A DNA stretch of 64,000 bases, taken from assembly GCF_003477605.1 (NCBI RefSeq), contig NZ_QUDR01000008.1, positions 51,937 to 115,936 on the forward strand, in the 5' to 3' direction. Both the position numbers and the translations under genes were made by a program. Below the pieces are notes generated by a model that searched no databases, was not told the origin of the DNA, and worked only from the letters and a program-made list of their open reading frames with translations. Shown one piece after another: positions 1 to 8,550 of the stretch (the first letter of the stretch is position 1; each line of letters opens with the position of its first letter). The stretch comes from Clostridium sp. AF37-5 (GTDB taxonomy: Bacteria > Bacillota > Clostridia > Lachnospirales > Lachnospiraceae).

Positions 1-38
1 GTTATGTTTTTTTTAATGGTTAAAATGTTATTGTTCAT
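1..38 (-). CDS. Partial CDS, N-terminus only
   Basis: An ATG at 38-36 on the minus strand is preceded by GGAGGT (plus 45-50) at good spacing and opens a frame reading MNNNILTIKKNIT that runs off the window edge. Thirteen residues are too few to name a family. The promoter and palindrome upstream (50-106) show a real, probably repressed, transcription unit. Confidence 0.5.
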   Translation of the reverse strand, partial: MNNNILTIKKNI

Positions 39-49
39 AAGTGTACCTC

Positions 50-106
50 CATGTGATATATTTCTCTCTTTGTTAGAAATATATCACATGAAAAAGTAAT
101 TGTCAA
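50..106 (-). promoter_or_regulatory. Promoter with 16-bp palindromic operator
   Basis: On the minus strand, TTGACA (101-106) and TATATT (78-83) are separated by 17 bp. A perfect inverted repeat with 16-bp arms (50-65 and 75-90, 9-bp spacer) covers the -10 and the presumed start site and ends at the ribosome site of the gene leaving the window. This is the layout of a repressor operator. The regulator is not identifiable here. Confidence 0.6.
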
Positions 107-136
107 TGAGTAATTTATGAGAGAATTACGTTAAAG

Positions 137-165
137 TTAACAAGGCAACCTTTTTGTGCTATACT
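137..165 (+). promoter_or_regulatory. Promoter of the Nudix gene
   Basis: TTAACA (137-142) and TATACT (160-165) are separated by 17 bp and lie about 25 bp before the start codon at 191. It is divergent from the promoter at 78-106. Confidence 0.6.
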
Positions 166-190
166 AATCTAAAAAATAAAGGAGGACAAA

Positions 191-673
191 ATGGGTTCAG
201 ATTGTACAGTACCAATTGATGATGGTTTACTTAACATTCGAGTTGGCGCAATTATTTGCAGAGGAAATGAATTTCTAATGATGGAAAATGACAAAGATCC
301 TTTTCTATATTCCGTTGGCGGCCGCGTAAAATTTGGAGAGACAGCGCAAGAGGCAATTGTGCGGGAAGTGCTTGAGGAAACAGGGACACAGATGGAAATT
401 GACAGGTTGGGATTTGTTCATGAAAATTATTTTTATCTGGACGAGCCGGGCAGAGAGAATCAAGTAGTTTATGAAATTTCGTTCTATTTTTATATGAAAA
501 TGCCAGAAGATTTTTCGCCGGTTTGCGAGAGTTTTACGGGGAGCAATCACAAAGAGCGATTGGTGTGGCTGACAATGGATGGTGATGAGAAAATTTATCC
601 TGAATTTTTCCGGACGGAATTAAAACAGCCATGCGGCTTTGTAAAGCATATGTGCACGGACGACAGAAGGTAA
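191..673 (+). CDS. Nudix hydrolase
   Basis: This 160-residue protein carries a complete Nudix box: G44, E50, R58-E59, E62-E63 and G65 follow the G-x5-E-x7-REUxEExGU pattern that binds the metal and catalyses hydrolysis of nucleoside diphosphates linked to another moiety. Length is normal for a single-domain family member. The start follows AGGAGGACAAA. It stands alone between its own promoter and that of ddh. The substrate cannot be told from sequence. Confidence 0.85.
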   Translation: MGSDCTVPIDDGLLNIRVGAIICRGNEFLMMENDKDPFLYSVGGRVKFGETAQEAIVREVLEETGTQMEIDRLGFVHENYFYLDEPGRENQVVYEISFYFYMKMPEDFSPVCESFTGSNHKERLVWLTMDGDEKIYPEFFRTELKQPCGFVKHMCTDDRR

Positions 674-700
674 ATTATTTTTTTACCTCTAATTTTCCGG

Positions 701-729
701 TTGACGCTTTTTTGTGAAAAAAGTAAAAT
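701..729 (+). promoter_or_regulatory. Promoter of ddh
   Basis: TTGACG (701-706) and TAAAAT (724-729) with a 17-bp spacer lie about 40 bp before the ddh start. An AGGAGGA ribosome site follows at 754-760. Confidence 0.6.
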
Positions 730-769
730 AGATTTGTAATTTGATTACGGAATAGGAGGACTAAGAAAC

Positions 770-1750
770 ATGAAAATTGGTATTTTAGGATATGGTAACC
801 TTGGACGAGGCGTGGAATGTGCAATTAAGCAGAATCCGGATATGGAGCTTGCTGCGGTATTTACGAGACGTGCGCCGGAGACAGTATCCATTTTGACAGA
901 GGGAGCAGCCGTTTGTTCTGTTGATGATGTAGAGCAGTGGAAGGATAAGATTGATGTTATGATTCTCTGCGGCGGAAGTGCTACGGATTTGCCGGAGCAG
1001 ACACCAAAATATGCAAAGATGTTTAATGTCGTAGACAGTTTTGATACACACGCAAGAATCCCAGAGCATTTTGAAAATGTTGATAAGTCTGCAAAAGAAA
1101 GCGGACATGTTGGTATTATTTCCGTGGGCTGGGATCCGGGAATGTTTTCTTTGAATCGTATGTATGCCAATGCCATTTTGCCGGAGGGACGTGATTACAC
1201 ATTCTGGGGCAAAGGAGTTAGTCAGGGACATTCGGATGCCATCCGCCGTGTGGAAGGTGTAAAAGACGGCAAACAGTATACAATTCCGGTAGAGGCTGCA
1301 TTGGAGGCTGTGAGAAATGGTGAAAATCCGGAACTTACAACCAGACAGAAACATACCAGAGAGTGTTTTGTTGTATTAGAGGATGGTGCGGATGCTGCAA
1401 AGGTAGAGGAAACTATTAAAAATATGCCGAATTATTTCTCAGATTATGACACGACGGTTCATTTTATCAGTGAGGAAGAATTGAAAGCAAACCACAGTGG
1501 TATTCCACATGGAGGATTTGTAATTCGTTCCGGAAAAACAGGCTGGAATCAGGAAAACAGTCATGTAATTGAATATAGCTTGAAACTTGATTCAAATCCG
1601 GAATTTACTTCCTGCGTTATCGTGGCTTATGCGCGGGCAGCATATCGTCTGTACAAAGAAGGACAGAACGGATGCAAGACAGTATTCGATATTGCTCCGG
1701 CTTATTTAAGTGCCAAAGATGGAGCAGAACTTCGCAAAAATCTGTTGTAA
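770..1750 (+). CDS. ddh: meso-Diaminopimelate D-dehydrogenase
   Basis: The 326-residue protein begins with a Rossmann dinucleotide site (GILGYGNLGRG, residues 4-14) and continues with ISVGWDPGMFS and GVSQGHSDAIRR, both typical of NADPH-dependent Ddh (EC 1.4.1.16). In this family the enzyme reductively aminates tetrahydrodipicolinate to meso-DAP in one step, feeding lysine and peptidoglycan synthesis. Length matches the family (about 320-330 aa). It has its own promoter and ends before a shared bidirectional terminator. Confidence 0.93.
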   Translation: MKIGILGYGNLGRGVECAIKQNPDMELAAVFTRRAPETVSILTEGAAVCSVDDVEQWKDKIDVMILCGGSATDLPEQTPKYAKMFNVVDSFDTHARIPEHFENVDKSAKESGHVGIISVGWDPGMFSLNRMYANAILPEGRDYTFWGKGVSQGHSDAIRRVEGVKDGKQYTIPVEAALEAVRNGENPELTTRQKHTRECFVVLEDGADAAKVEETIKNMPNYFSDYDTTVHFISEEELKANHSGIPHGGFVIRSGKTGWNQENSHVIEYSLKLDSNPEFTSCVIVAYARAAYRLYKEGQNGCKTVFDIAPAYLSAKDGAELRKNLL

Positions 1751-1785
1751 AAAATGTGTATTGCTAGAAATTAATCATAATAATT

Positions 1786-1816
1786 ACCCCCGGTTTCATG
1801 ATAAGAATCCGGGGGT
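1786..1816. terminator. Bidirectional terminator between convergent genes
   Basis: A stem with arms at 1786-1797 and 1805-1816, containing a run of C-G pairs and one mismatch, lies between ddh (plus) and the convergent gene ending at 1822. A T-rich stretch follows on the plus strand. Confidence 0.75.
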
Positions 1817-1821
1817 TGATT

Positions 1822-2124
1822 TTACAAAATAATAGATAAACAAATGCCGACTGCAATAACACCTACCATGATAAGTGCGGCTATGCGGTGTCCCATCCGG
1901 CGGCTTTTGACGTCGCTGTCCGAAAGAGACGTTTGTTTGATTATTTCAACGGCTTTTTCCACATTTTTATCATCGACATAAATTTCAAATACTGGTTTTG
2001 CCATCCGGGCTGTGATGGATGTTTCGATGATTTCATGTTTTTTAGCAAAAATGTGATTGGCTTCGAGTTCGGAAATAATCCGGTCTGCTTCTAAAAAGTT
2101 TTCTGCAAGATAAATTTTAGTCAT
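1822..2124 (-). CDS. DUF2007-type small membrane-anchored protein
   Basis: The first 65 residues of this 100-residue protein resemble the DUF2007 'putative signal transducing' domain (start MTKIYLAENFLEADRI, a ferredoxin-like fold that follows elements of secondary structure such as VEKAVEIIKQ). One transmembrane helix closes the C-terminus (about residues 80-100). A purine-rich ribosome site precedes the start. No role is established for the family. It is transcribed toward ddh. Confidence 0.6.
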   Translation of the reverse strand: MTKIYLAENFLEADRIISELEANHIFAKKHEIIETSITARMAKPVFEIYVDDKNVEKAVEIIKQTSLSDSDVKSRRMGHRIAALIMVGVIAVGICLSIIL

Positions 2125-2248
2125 AACTGTATACCCCCCTTTTTTATAATAACTTCATTATACATAAAAAGTAAAATAATGACAACTGTTTTATTTATAA
2201 GAACACAAAAAACTGGGCAATCTAAAAATAAAAACGGAGGACAGAAAA

Positions 2249-2542
2249 ATGAATCAAAAGGATAATTTCAAAAGCGCTCTTCCGATGGCTGCACTGGATG
2301 AAATCCCACAGCCGTCAGAGAATGCAAAAGAAATTGTTGGACTTGTGAAAGCGCAGGGCAAAGTAACTGGCTATAAGCTTTCGGATGGACAAATGGTAAG
2401 TAAGAGTGAAGGAGTTGCTATGGCAAAAGCGGGCGATATTCAGGGCGTGGGCGTAGCGCACCGTGGGGATACAGAGTATTTAAAGGCACTTCCGGATGGA
2501 AAGGAGACGAATAATCTCAGCAGCCTGCCAACTGTGCGGTGA
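2249..2542 (+). CDS. DUF3892 domain protein
   Basis: A soluble 97-residue protein. Residues 35-85 (KVTGYKLSDGQMVSKSEGVAMA...) fit the small DUF3892 family, which has no known function. The start follows ACGGAGGACAG. Its last 26 bp overlap the 3' end of the convergent permease gene, so the two transcripts would be antisense to each other at their ends. Confidence 0.7.
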   Translation: MNQKDNFKSALPMAALDEIPQPSENAKEIVGLVKAQGKVTGYKLSDGQMVSKSEGVAMAKAGDIQGVGVAHRGDTEYLKALPDGKETNNLSSLPTVR

Positions 2543-3569
2543 CAAGTTCAAGGACAAGGAAAATCAAATTATATTTTGTAAAACATGCAATATATTTTTT
2601 TGAATTTGCAGCGCTGGTTTTTTTGTAGTATTCAAGAGAAATCATACTTGCCATAGAAGCAATTAAAGTTCCTAAGCCGCCAATATTTACTCCGATTAAA
2701 AGGGCGGTACTATTTTGGGTAAATTTAGATAACAAGATGGCGGCAGGGACGTTGCTTACAATCTGGCTGACGAGGATGCCGCCACCAATTTCCCTTCCGG
2801 AAATAATGTGGGATAAAAAACTGTTTATCCATGGAATCTGTGCAATATCCCCAACAAGGATAAAAAGGCAGACAAATTTGATTAATAAGTTAAAGTTAAT
2901 AGTTCGAAATGTTTTTTTGTCGAAAAGAAAAAGGCTGGCAAGAACTAGAATAAAGGTCACATAATGGGGAACAATTCGAAGGATGTTCAAAAGGCACAAA
3001 ATAAATAATAAAATAAAAACAAGGCTCCAAAATCTTTTGTACTTAAGAGATTTTGAAAAGCTATTTTCTTCATCGACTGTTATTGCTATTTTTTTCTTTT
3101 TAAAATTAAAAAAAATGAGAGCCAGTAAAAAAAGAAAGGCGACGATTCCGTAAGGAAGTATGGCAGCGTAAAAAGAGCCAAGTGTCATTTGGTAATTTTG
3201 GAATAAATAAACATTTTGTGGGTTGCCGATTGGCGTCATCATACTGCCCATATTGGCTGCAATTGTTTCTAACACAAGAAGTTTAATTAACAAATCATTG
3301 CGGTTTAATCGGTTTAGAATGCTAATGGAAAAAGGAACGAGCACGATGAGTGCAACGTCATTTGTTAAAATCATACTAAGAAAAAAACATGCGCCAATAA
3401 GAAAGAGAGCAAGTTTAGATGTGTTACCTGTTTTATTTAAGAAAAATGTTGTGAAATTGTCAATATAACCCAACTTGGTTATACCGGCGACAACGCCCAT
3501 CAGGCTGAAAAGTAAGCCAAGTGTTTCAAAATTAATTTGTCTAATTGTATATTGATAAAAAATTTCCAT
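2517..3569 (-). CDS. SLC13/ArsB-superfamily anion permease
   Basis: The 350-residue protein is almost wholly hydrophobic, with about ten predicted membrane helices. Two signatures of the ion transporter superfamily that includes ArsB, NhaD and SLC13 are visible: LTNDVALIVLVPFSI in the first half and MTPIGNPQNV. Most relatives are longer (about 400 aa or more), so this is a compact member. The start at 3569 follows AGAGGT. The substrate (arsenite, dicarboxylate, sulfate or Na+/H+) cannot be assigned. Confidence 0.75.
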   Translation of the reverse strand: MEIFYQYTIRQINFETLGLLFSLMGVVAGITKLGYIDNFTTFFLNKTGNTSKLALFLIGACFFLSMILTNDVALIVLVPFSISILNRLNRNDLLIKLLVLETIAANMGSMMTPIGNPQNVYLFQNYQMTLGSFYAAILPYGIVAFLFLLALIFFNFKKKKIAITVDEENSFSKSLKYKRFWSLVFILLFILCLLNILRIVPHYVTFILVLASLFLFDKKTFRTINFNLLIKFVCLFILVGDIAQIPWINSFLSHIISGREIGGGILVSQIVSNVPAAILLSKFTQNSTALLIGVNIGGLGTLIASMASMISLEYYKKTSAANSKKYIACFTKYNLIFLVLELVTAQLAGC

Positions 3570-3654
3570 AGTGTAATACCTCTTTATAATAATCCAATTA
3601 TGTATCGGCTAACTTCGGAAAAAAATAAAGTGATTAAAATTATTTAATTCTTGG

Positions 3655-3699
3655 TTGACAAATGTATACCTATCAAGTATTATAAAGACAAGGTATACA
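3655..3699 (+). promoter_or_regulatory. blaI-type promoter with inverted-repeat operator
   Basis: TTGACA (3655-3660) and TATTAT (3679-3684) form a promoter. A perfect 9-bp inverted repeat, TGTATACCT (3663-3671) and AGGTATACA (3691-3699), straddles the -10 and the start site. TACA/TGTA half-sites are known for BlaI/MecI/CopY repressors, so autoregulation by the next gene is likely. Confidence 0.7.
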
Positions 3700-3729
3700 A
3701 ATGATTACCAAAAGAAAAGGAGATTACTT

Positions 3730-4110
3730 ATGGGGGAAATTCATTTATCGGATGCAGAATGGGAGATTATGAATTGTCTGTGGAACAAACCGAATCAAAA
3801 AATCAGCGAAATTGTTATTGCGTTAAGTGAAAAGAAGGCGTGGGATAAACACACGGTGATAACACTTTTGAACCGGATGGAGAAAAAGGGAGCAGTGTCA
3901 TTTGAGAGAAATGGCCGTGCCAAAGAGTATTATTCGTTAATTTCACAAAAAGAAACGGTAAAGCAGGAGACGGAGCAGTTTTTTGAGCGTGTTTGTCAGG
4001 GCAGTTTACGATTAATGGTTAATTCTTTCCTTAGCAGCAAGGCGGTTAAGAAAGAAGATTTGGATGAGTTATATCGTATGTTAGATGAAGCAAGAGAGGG
4101 GAAAGAATAA
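3730..4110 (+). CDS. BlaI/MecI/CopY-family transcriptional repressor
   Basis: The 126-residue protein starts at the ATG at 3730 after AAAAGGAG; an earlier TTG in frame is part of the -35 box and can be ruled out. Residues 1-75 form the BlaI winged helix (LSDAEWEIMNCLW, then TVITLLNRMEKKGAVSFERNGRAKEYY), with a helical dimerisation tail. In this family the partner metalloprotease relieves repression. Its stop codon overlaps the start of that partner (TAATG at 4108-4112), so the pair is translationally coupled. Confidence 0.9.
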   Translation: MGEIHLSDAEWEIMNCLWNKPNQKISEIVIALSEKKAWDKHTVITLLNRMEKKGAVSFERNGRAKEYYSLISQKETVKQETEQFFERVCQGSLRLMVNSFLSSKAVKKEDLDELYRMLDEAREGKE

Positions 4111-6278
4111 TGTTTGAATTTATGTTGGAATGTCATCTTTTGATGCTTTTTCTGATTTTGTTACGGGCTTTGTTTGGCTCCTTTCTTTCCGCAAAAATGC
4201 GTTACGCTTTGTGGTTATTTATCCCGCTTCGTTTTTTGCCGTTTGGGTTGTTATTTGAAGCAGGAAAGCAGACTGTTTTGGTAAATCTGATTGGGAAAAT
4301 ACTAGCTATGCTGCCGCAGGTTTCCTTTGCCCGGTTTGACGCTTCCGCTATCCGTATTCCGGTCTGGTTCATGACTGTGTGGACGGTGGGAAGTGTACTT
4401 GTGCTTGTTTGGCAGTGGTTCGTAAATTTTCGCTTTGAAAAGAAATTATATGAAGAAAGAGAAAAACTTCCGCAGGATACGGCAGCTTACCCGGTCTATC
4501 TGGTAAATGATATTGCATCGTCCTGTGCATTTAAAATACATGGCGAAAAAGCGATTTATGTAGGGCGGAAGGCAGCCAATGATTTGGAAGTTTTTCAGAC
4601 GGTTATCAAACATGAAACCAGTCATTTGGATTCTGGGGATTTGTTTTTTGGAAAAGTTCGAATGCTTTTGACAGCGGTCTTCTTTTTTAGTCCGATTGCC
4701 TGGCTGGCAGCCGTATTATCAAAAAGGGACTGTGAGATGGCGTGCGACGAGCGGACAATTAATCGCATGGGAATTGCAAAAGAAGAATACGGAAAAATCT
4801 TGCTGGATTTGACAGTGGAAAGATTAAATACAGACGTATTATTCTGCCATGCAGTTATGATTTCACCTTCCTCTTATGGGTTAAAGGCTCGAATTAGAAA
4901 TGTTTTGTCAAAGCAGAGAAACAAAAAAGGACAGATTCTGATGGGGATTCTGGTTGTGCTGTTTTGCGCTGGAACATGTTTTTATGAAATTCCATTTTTA
5001 CATAATATGAATCAGGAAGAAACAATTCGGCAGTACGTTTTTTATTGTAACCAGGAATACTTTTTGGGTCTGAAAAAAATATGTGTACCGGAAAAGATGG
5101 ATTATTTTTTTCATCCTAAAGTTACCGGAAAAATTGTTTCCCTTAACAAAACGAGTGAGAATTCAGAAGAGGTATTGTACCAGGTTGTGACAGAAGACAA
5201 AAAAGGCTGCAAAAGGAAACAGTCCATTTGCTTAGGGCAAAGAGGGCAGTGGAAGGTAAAGCCGTGGTCGGAAGCGAACGTCCCTTTTCAATATGATGTT
5301 GTTAAGAATAAGATTCGCATTAAAGCCTATATTGGCAAGGAAGATGTAGTTTCTGTGCCAGAGAAGATAGAGGGAAAAACAGTCAACGAAATTCGGACAG
5401 GGGCATTTAAGAATTGTAATGTGAAAAAAATTACGATTCCTGCCTCGGTAGAAACAATTGGCTCTATGGCATTTTTTAACTTGCCGGACTGCGAGGAGAT
5501 TACAATTGGAAATAAAATGGCTCTCAAATCCGATGACATTTTCAAAAGATGCCCCAAATTAAAAGAGGTCAACACGAAAGGAAAGGGAACGATTGTCTGG
5601 TTTATTGGAAATAGTTTGATTGAAGATGGAAATCTGGATACCTATTTTCAGGATATCTGTGACCAGAAAAAAGAGCCGGTGATTCATTACACAAATACAG
5701 GAAGCGGTTACATGGTAATGGACCATTTGAATGATTTTCAAAAGGATTTGCCGGAAACGGCATATCTGACAGCAGATGTAATTCTTATCCAGCCACTTCA
5801 CGATTATGAGGCAATGATGGTTTCCACTTTTTCTGATAAATGCCGCAAAGATGCAAAAATTTATTCGCTTGGAACCATTTACACGAGATATAGAAATTAC
5901 TGCAAATTTAAAAATGATTTTTCAAAACCGCTTGCTGGGTTTACACCGGGTGGTGATTTGTGTGATGATCTTGTCCAGAGAAAGATACTCAAGCACTATG
6001 ATATTCAGTCAATGGATGAAGTTCATCCAACATACTTAAATGGATTTATTTCCGGAGCGAGTATTTACAAGGAACTTTTCCATGGAAAGGTTTTGGATAT
6101 TGATTACAAAAAAATGAGTTATTCGCTTGATTCTTTCATCCCCGGCAAGACCGATAAAGAGCGGGAAGAAAAAATGAAAGAGATTTTGGATGCCGCACAG
6201 AAATTTGATGTGAAGGAATATCAAAAGAGCGGGCGTGGATATTATGGATATTCGGAGAAGATAAAAAGAGGGGCGTAA
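4110..6278 (+). CDS. BlaR1-type M56 metalloprotease fused to LRR and SGNH-like domains
   Basis: The N-terminal ~300 residues hold membrane helices and an M56 peptidase domain, with zinc site H168-E-T-S-H172 and the downstream CEMACDE block (208-214). A further helix near 275-293 puts the rest outside the cell. Residues about 400-490 are BspA-type (LRR_5) leucine-rich repeats. Residues about 495-680 resemble SGNH/DUF4886 hydrolases: GNS with Ser502, ILIQP, and DEVHP with Asp636 and His639. In BlaR1/MecR1 the outer sensor is a penicillin-binding domain; here it is replaced by LRR plus SGNH. Coupled to the BlaI-type repressor, it is inferred to be the antirepressor of an envelope stress circuit with an unknown ligand. 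Confidence 0.82.
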   Translation: MFEFMLECHLLMLFLILLRALFGSFLSAKMRYALWLFIPLRFLPFGLLFEAGKQTVLVNLIGKILAMLPQVSFARFDASAIRIPVWFMTVWTVGSVLVLVWQWFVNFRFEKKLYEEREKLPQDTAAYPVYLVNDIASSCAFKIHGEKAIYVGRKAANDLEVFQTVIKHETSHLDSGDLFFGKVRMLLTAVFFFSPIAWLAAVLSKRDCEMACDERTINRMGIAKEEYGKILLDLTVERLNTDVLFCHAVMISPSSYGLKARIRNVLSKQRNKKGQILMGILVVLFCAGTCFYEIPFLHNMNQEETIRQYVFYCNQEYFLGLKKICVPEKMDYFFHPKVTGKIVSLNKTSENSEEVLYQVVTEDKKGCKRKQSICLGQRGQWKVKPWSEANVPFQYDVVKNKIRIKAYIGKEDVVSVPEKIEGKTVNEIRTGAFKNCNVKKITIPASVETIGSMAFFNLPDCEEITIGNKMALKSDDIFKRCPKLKEVNTKGKGTIVWFIGNSLIEDGNLDTYFQDICDQKKEPVIHYTNTGSGYMVMDHLNDFQKDLPETAYLTADVILIQPLHDYEAMMVSTFSDKCRKDAKIYSLGTIYTRYRNYCKFKNDFSKPLAGFTPGGDLCDDLVQRKILKHYDIQSMDEVHPTYLNGFISGASIYKELFHGKVLDIDYKKMSYSLDSFIPGKTDKEREEKMKEILDAAQKFDVKEYQKSGRGYYGYSEKIKRGA

Positions 6279-6319
6279 TTAAATTGGGAACATATAATTT
6301 GTTTTAAAGGAGGAAAGAT

Positions 6320-7030
6320 ATGGTAGCAATATTGACAAGTTCTTTGGGAGGCTCTTATAAAGTAAACGGCAAGCGTATTCCGACTTGTTTGCAAAATGAA
6401 AATGGTTTGTTAGACCAAATTAAAAAATATTGGAAGCCTATGTCCAAAGTTCTCATTATAAGTGCCGGACCCAATGATTTTATACGAAATGATAATATTT
6501 TGTTCTGTCAACGGGAAGCTTTCGTAATGAGTGGATTAGATGCGAAGTTTTTTGATATATGTGATGCACGTAATGAGGAGATGGCACAAAATATAAGTGA
6601 ATATGATGTGATAATACTGGCAGGTGGACATGTTCCCACCCAGAATAAGTTTTTTAAAAAAATTAGGTTGAAACAGAACTTGGAAAACTTTCAAGGAATG
6701 CTGATTGCATGGAGTGCTGGCTCTATGAATTGTGCGGCTGTTGTTTATGCACAGCCTGAGTTAGAGGGCGAGGCTGTTAGTAAAGAGTATAAAAGATTTA
6801 TGGAGGGGCTTGGAATTACCAATAAAATGATAATACCTCATTATCAAGATGTAAAGAATGACATTGTGGATGGGCTCCGGGTGATGGAAGATATTACTTA
6901 TCCGGATAGTATGGGCAAAGAATTTCTTGCTTTAAATGATGGCAGTTTTCTTGTGTCAGTGGATGGCGAGGAAAGTGTATATGGCGAAGCCTTCATAATA
7001 AAAGATGGAAAGCAATTACGTTTTACTTAA
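6320..7030 (+). CDS. Peptidase S51 (dipeptidase E-like)
   Basis: This 236-residue class I glutamine amidotransferase-like protein has the S51 nucleophile block IAWSAGSMN with Ser132, and the preceding IILAGGHVPTQ block that holds the oxyanion region. Family members are Ser-His-Glu exopeptidases cleaving Asp-X dipeptides or processing peptides such as cyanophycin fragments. The start follows AAAGGAGG. It lies 41 bp after the sensor gene and could be read through from it. Confidence 0.82.
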   Translation: MVAILTSSLGGSYKVNGKRIPTCLQNENGLLDQIKKYWKPMSKVLIISAGPNDFIRNDNILFCQREAFVMSGLDAKFFDICDARNEEMAQNISEYDVIILAGGHVPTQNKFFKKIRLKQNLENFQGMLIAWSAGSMNCAAVVYAQPELEGEAVSKEYKRFMEGLGITNKMIIPHYQDVKNDIVDGLRVMEDITYPDSMGKEFLALNDGSFLVSVDGEESVYGEAFIIKDGKQLRFT

Positions 7031-7035
7031 TACTT

Positions 7036-7068
7036 CGAATCAACCGAAACACCTGCCACGAACGCTAT
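7036..7068 (-). pseudogene. Short remnant matching the 3' end of glycerate kinase
   Basis: On the minus strand about 35 bp are nearly identical to the last codons and stop of the glycerate kinase gene ending at 8551 (shared GCAGGT, TTTCGGTTGATTC and TAAGTAAA with small indels). It now lies between the S51 gene and the MATE gene and codes for nothing. Confidence 0.45.
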
Positions 7069-7151
7069 CCGTTTAAATATTGCAGTAAGCAAACAAAATG
7101 TGATAAAATAAAAACAAATTATTTTACAACTTGGGGAGGCCGTATGCGGCG

Positions 7152-8537
7152 ATGAAAGAGAACACGAAGCAGCTTTCGAGTGAGGAAAAACAATATCGAA
7201 AAATGACGGAAGAACCGGTGTGCCGGTTAATTATGAAACTGGGGCTTCCGACGACAATTAGTATGCTGATTACGAATGTTTACAATATGGTAGATACTTG
7301 GTTTGTCAGCCGGCTTGGAACAAGTGCGACCGGAGCAGTTGGTATCGTGTTTGGTCTAATGGCAATTATTCAGGCGTTCGGTTTTATGTTTGGACAGGGC
7401 GCAGGAACAAATATCAGCAGGGCTTTGGGGGCACATAAAAAGGAGCGGGCACGTGCATTTTCGGCAACAGGATTTTACTTGGCGCTGTTTGCCGGGACAG
7501 CCGTTAGTGTGTTTGGTATTCTCAATTTAGATGGTTTGTGCCGGTTACTGGGAAGTACAGAGACAATTTTACCATATGCAAGAATATATGCTTTTTATGT
7601 TTTGCTTTCTGCACCGGCAATGGCGACAGGCTGTGTAATGAACAATATTTTGCGCTATGAGGGTTATGCAAGTCTTGCGATGGTTGGTCTGGTATCCGGT
7701 GGTGTGTTGAATATGGCTGGGGACGCATTTTTCATGTTTGGGCTTCACATGGGAGTTCGTGGTGCTGCTTTATCGACTATGATTTCACAGTATATATCTT
7801 TTGGTATTTTACTGTATTTTTTGTTGTGCGGTAAGACACAAAGCAGTTTGTCCATTCGGTATTTTACGAAGAAAGCAAGTGTCTTTGGAAGTATTCTTGC
7901 GTCCGGTTTTCCAAGTATGGTGCGCCAGGGACTTGCAAGTATTTCTACGATGGTATTGAATGCGCAAGCTGCTATTTATGGGGATGCAGCAATTGCTGCG
8001 ATGAGTGTTGTATCGCGAATTTTTATGTTTATTTTCAGTGTGGCACTTGGAATTGGTCAGGGATTTCAACCGGTTTCGTCGTTCAATTATGGAGCAAGAA
8101 AATATACGAGGCTGCGCAAGGCGTTTTGGTTTACCTTATTTTTTGGACTGGCTAATATGGTAGTATTTACAGGAGTGGTGTTTGTTTTTCGCAGCGAGAT
8201 TATCATGCAGTTTTTATCCAATCAGGATGCATATGATATTGCGTATTATGCACTTGTGATTCAATGTGCGTCACAGGTGGCAGTCCCTTTTAGTGTCTGT
8301 GCCAATATGTTGTTTCAATCAATTGGTAAAGCAGGGAGAGCAACGATTTTAGCGACATTTAGAAGCGGTTCAATTTATATTCCGGTTTTGTTAATTCTTG
8401 GTACGCTTTTTGGACTACGGGGAATTCAGTGGACACAGCCGGCTACGGATATTCTGGCATCTGCCATATCAATGCCAATTGCTGTTGTGTTTTTACATAA
8501 ACTACCTAAGGATGGATTGGAAGAAGGGGCGAATTAG
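7152..8537 (+). CDS. MATE-family multidrug exporter
   Basis: The 461-residue protein has twelve predicted membrane helices in two MATE repeats. It opens with PVCRLIMKLGLPTTISMLI and includes MVDTWFVSRLGTSATGAVG, typical of DinF/NorM-like MATE proteins that export cations or drugs in exchange for Na+ or H+. The ATG at 7152 is chosen because GGGGAGG (7133-7139) lies before it; an upstream TTG start would overlap that site. A TTGCAG/GATAAA promoter-like pair lies near 7080-7107. Confidence 0.88.
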   Translation: MKENTKQLSSEEKQYRKMTEEPVCRLIMKLGLPTTISMLITNVYNMVDTWFVSRLGTSATGAVGIVFGLMAIIQAFGFMFGQGAGTNISRALGAHKKERARAFSATGFYLALFAGTAVSVFGILNLDGLCRLLGSTETILPYARIYAFYVLLSAPAMATGCVMNNILRYEGYASLAMVGLVSGGVLNMAGDAFFMFGLHMGVRGAALSTMISQYISFGILLYFLLCGKTQSSLSIRYFTKKASVFGSILASGFPSMVRQGLASISTMVLNAQAAIYGDAAIAAMSVVSRIFMFIFSVALGIGQGFQPVSSFNYGARKYTRLRKAFWFTLFFGLANMVVFTGVVFVFRSEIIMQFLSNQDAYDIAYYALVIQCASQVAVPFSVCANMLFQSIGKAGRATILATFRSGSIYIPVLLILGTLFGLRGIQWTQPATDILASAISMPIAVVFLHKLPKDGLEEGAN

Positions 8538-8550
8538 GAGGGGCGTAAGT

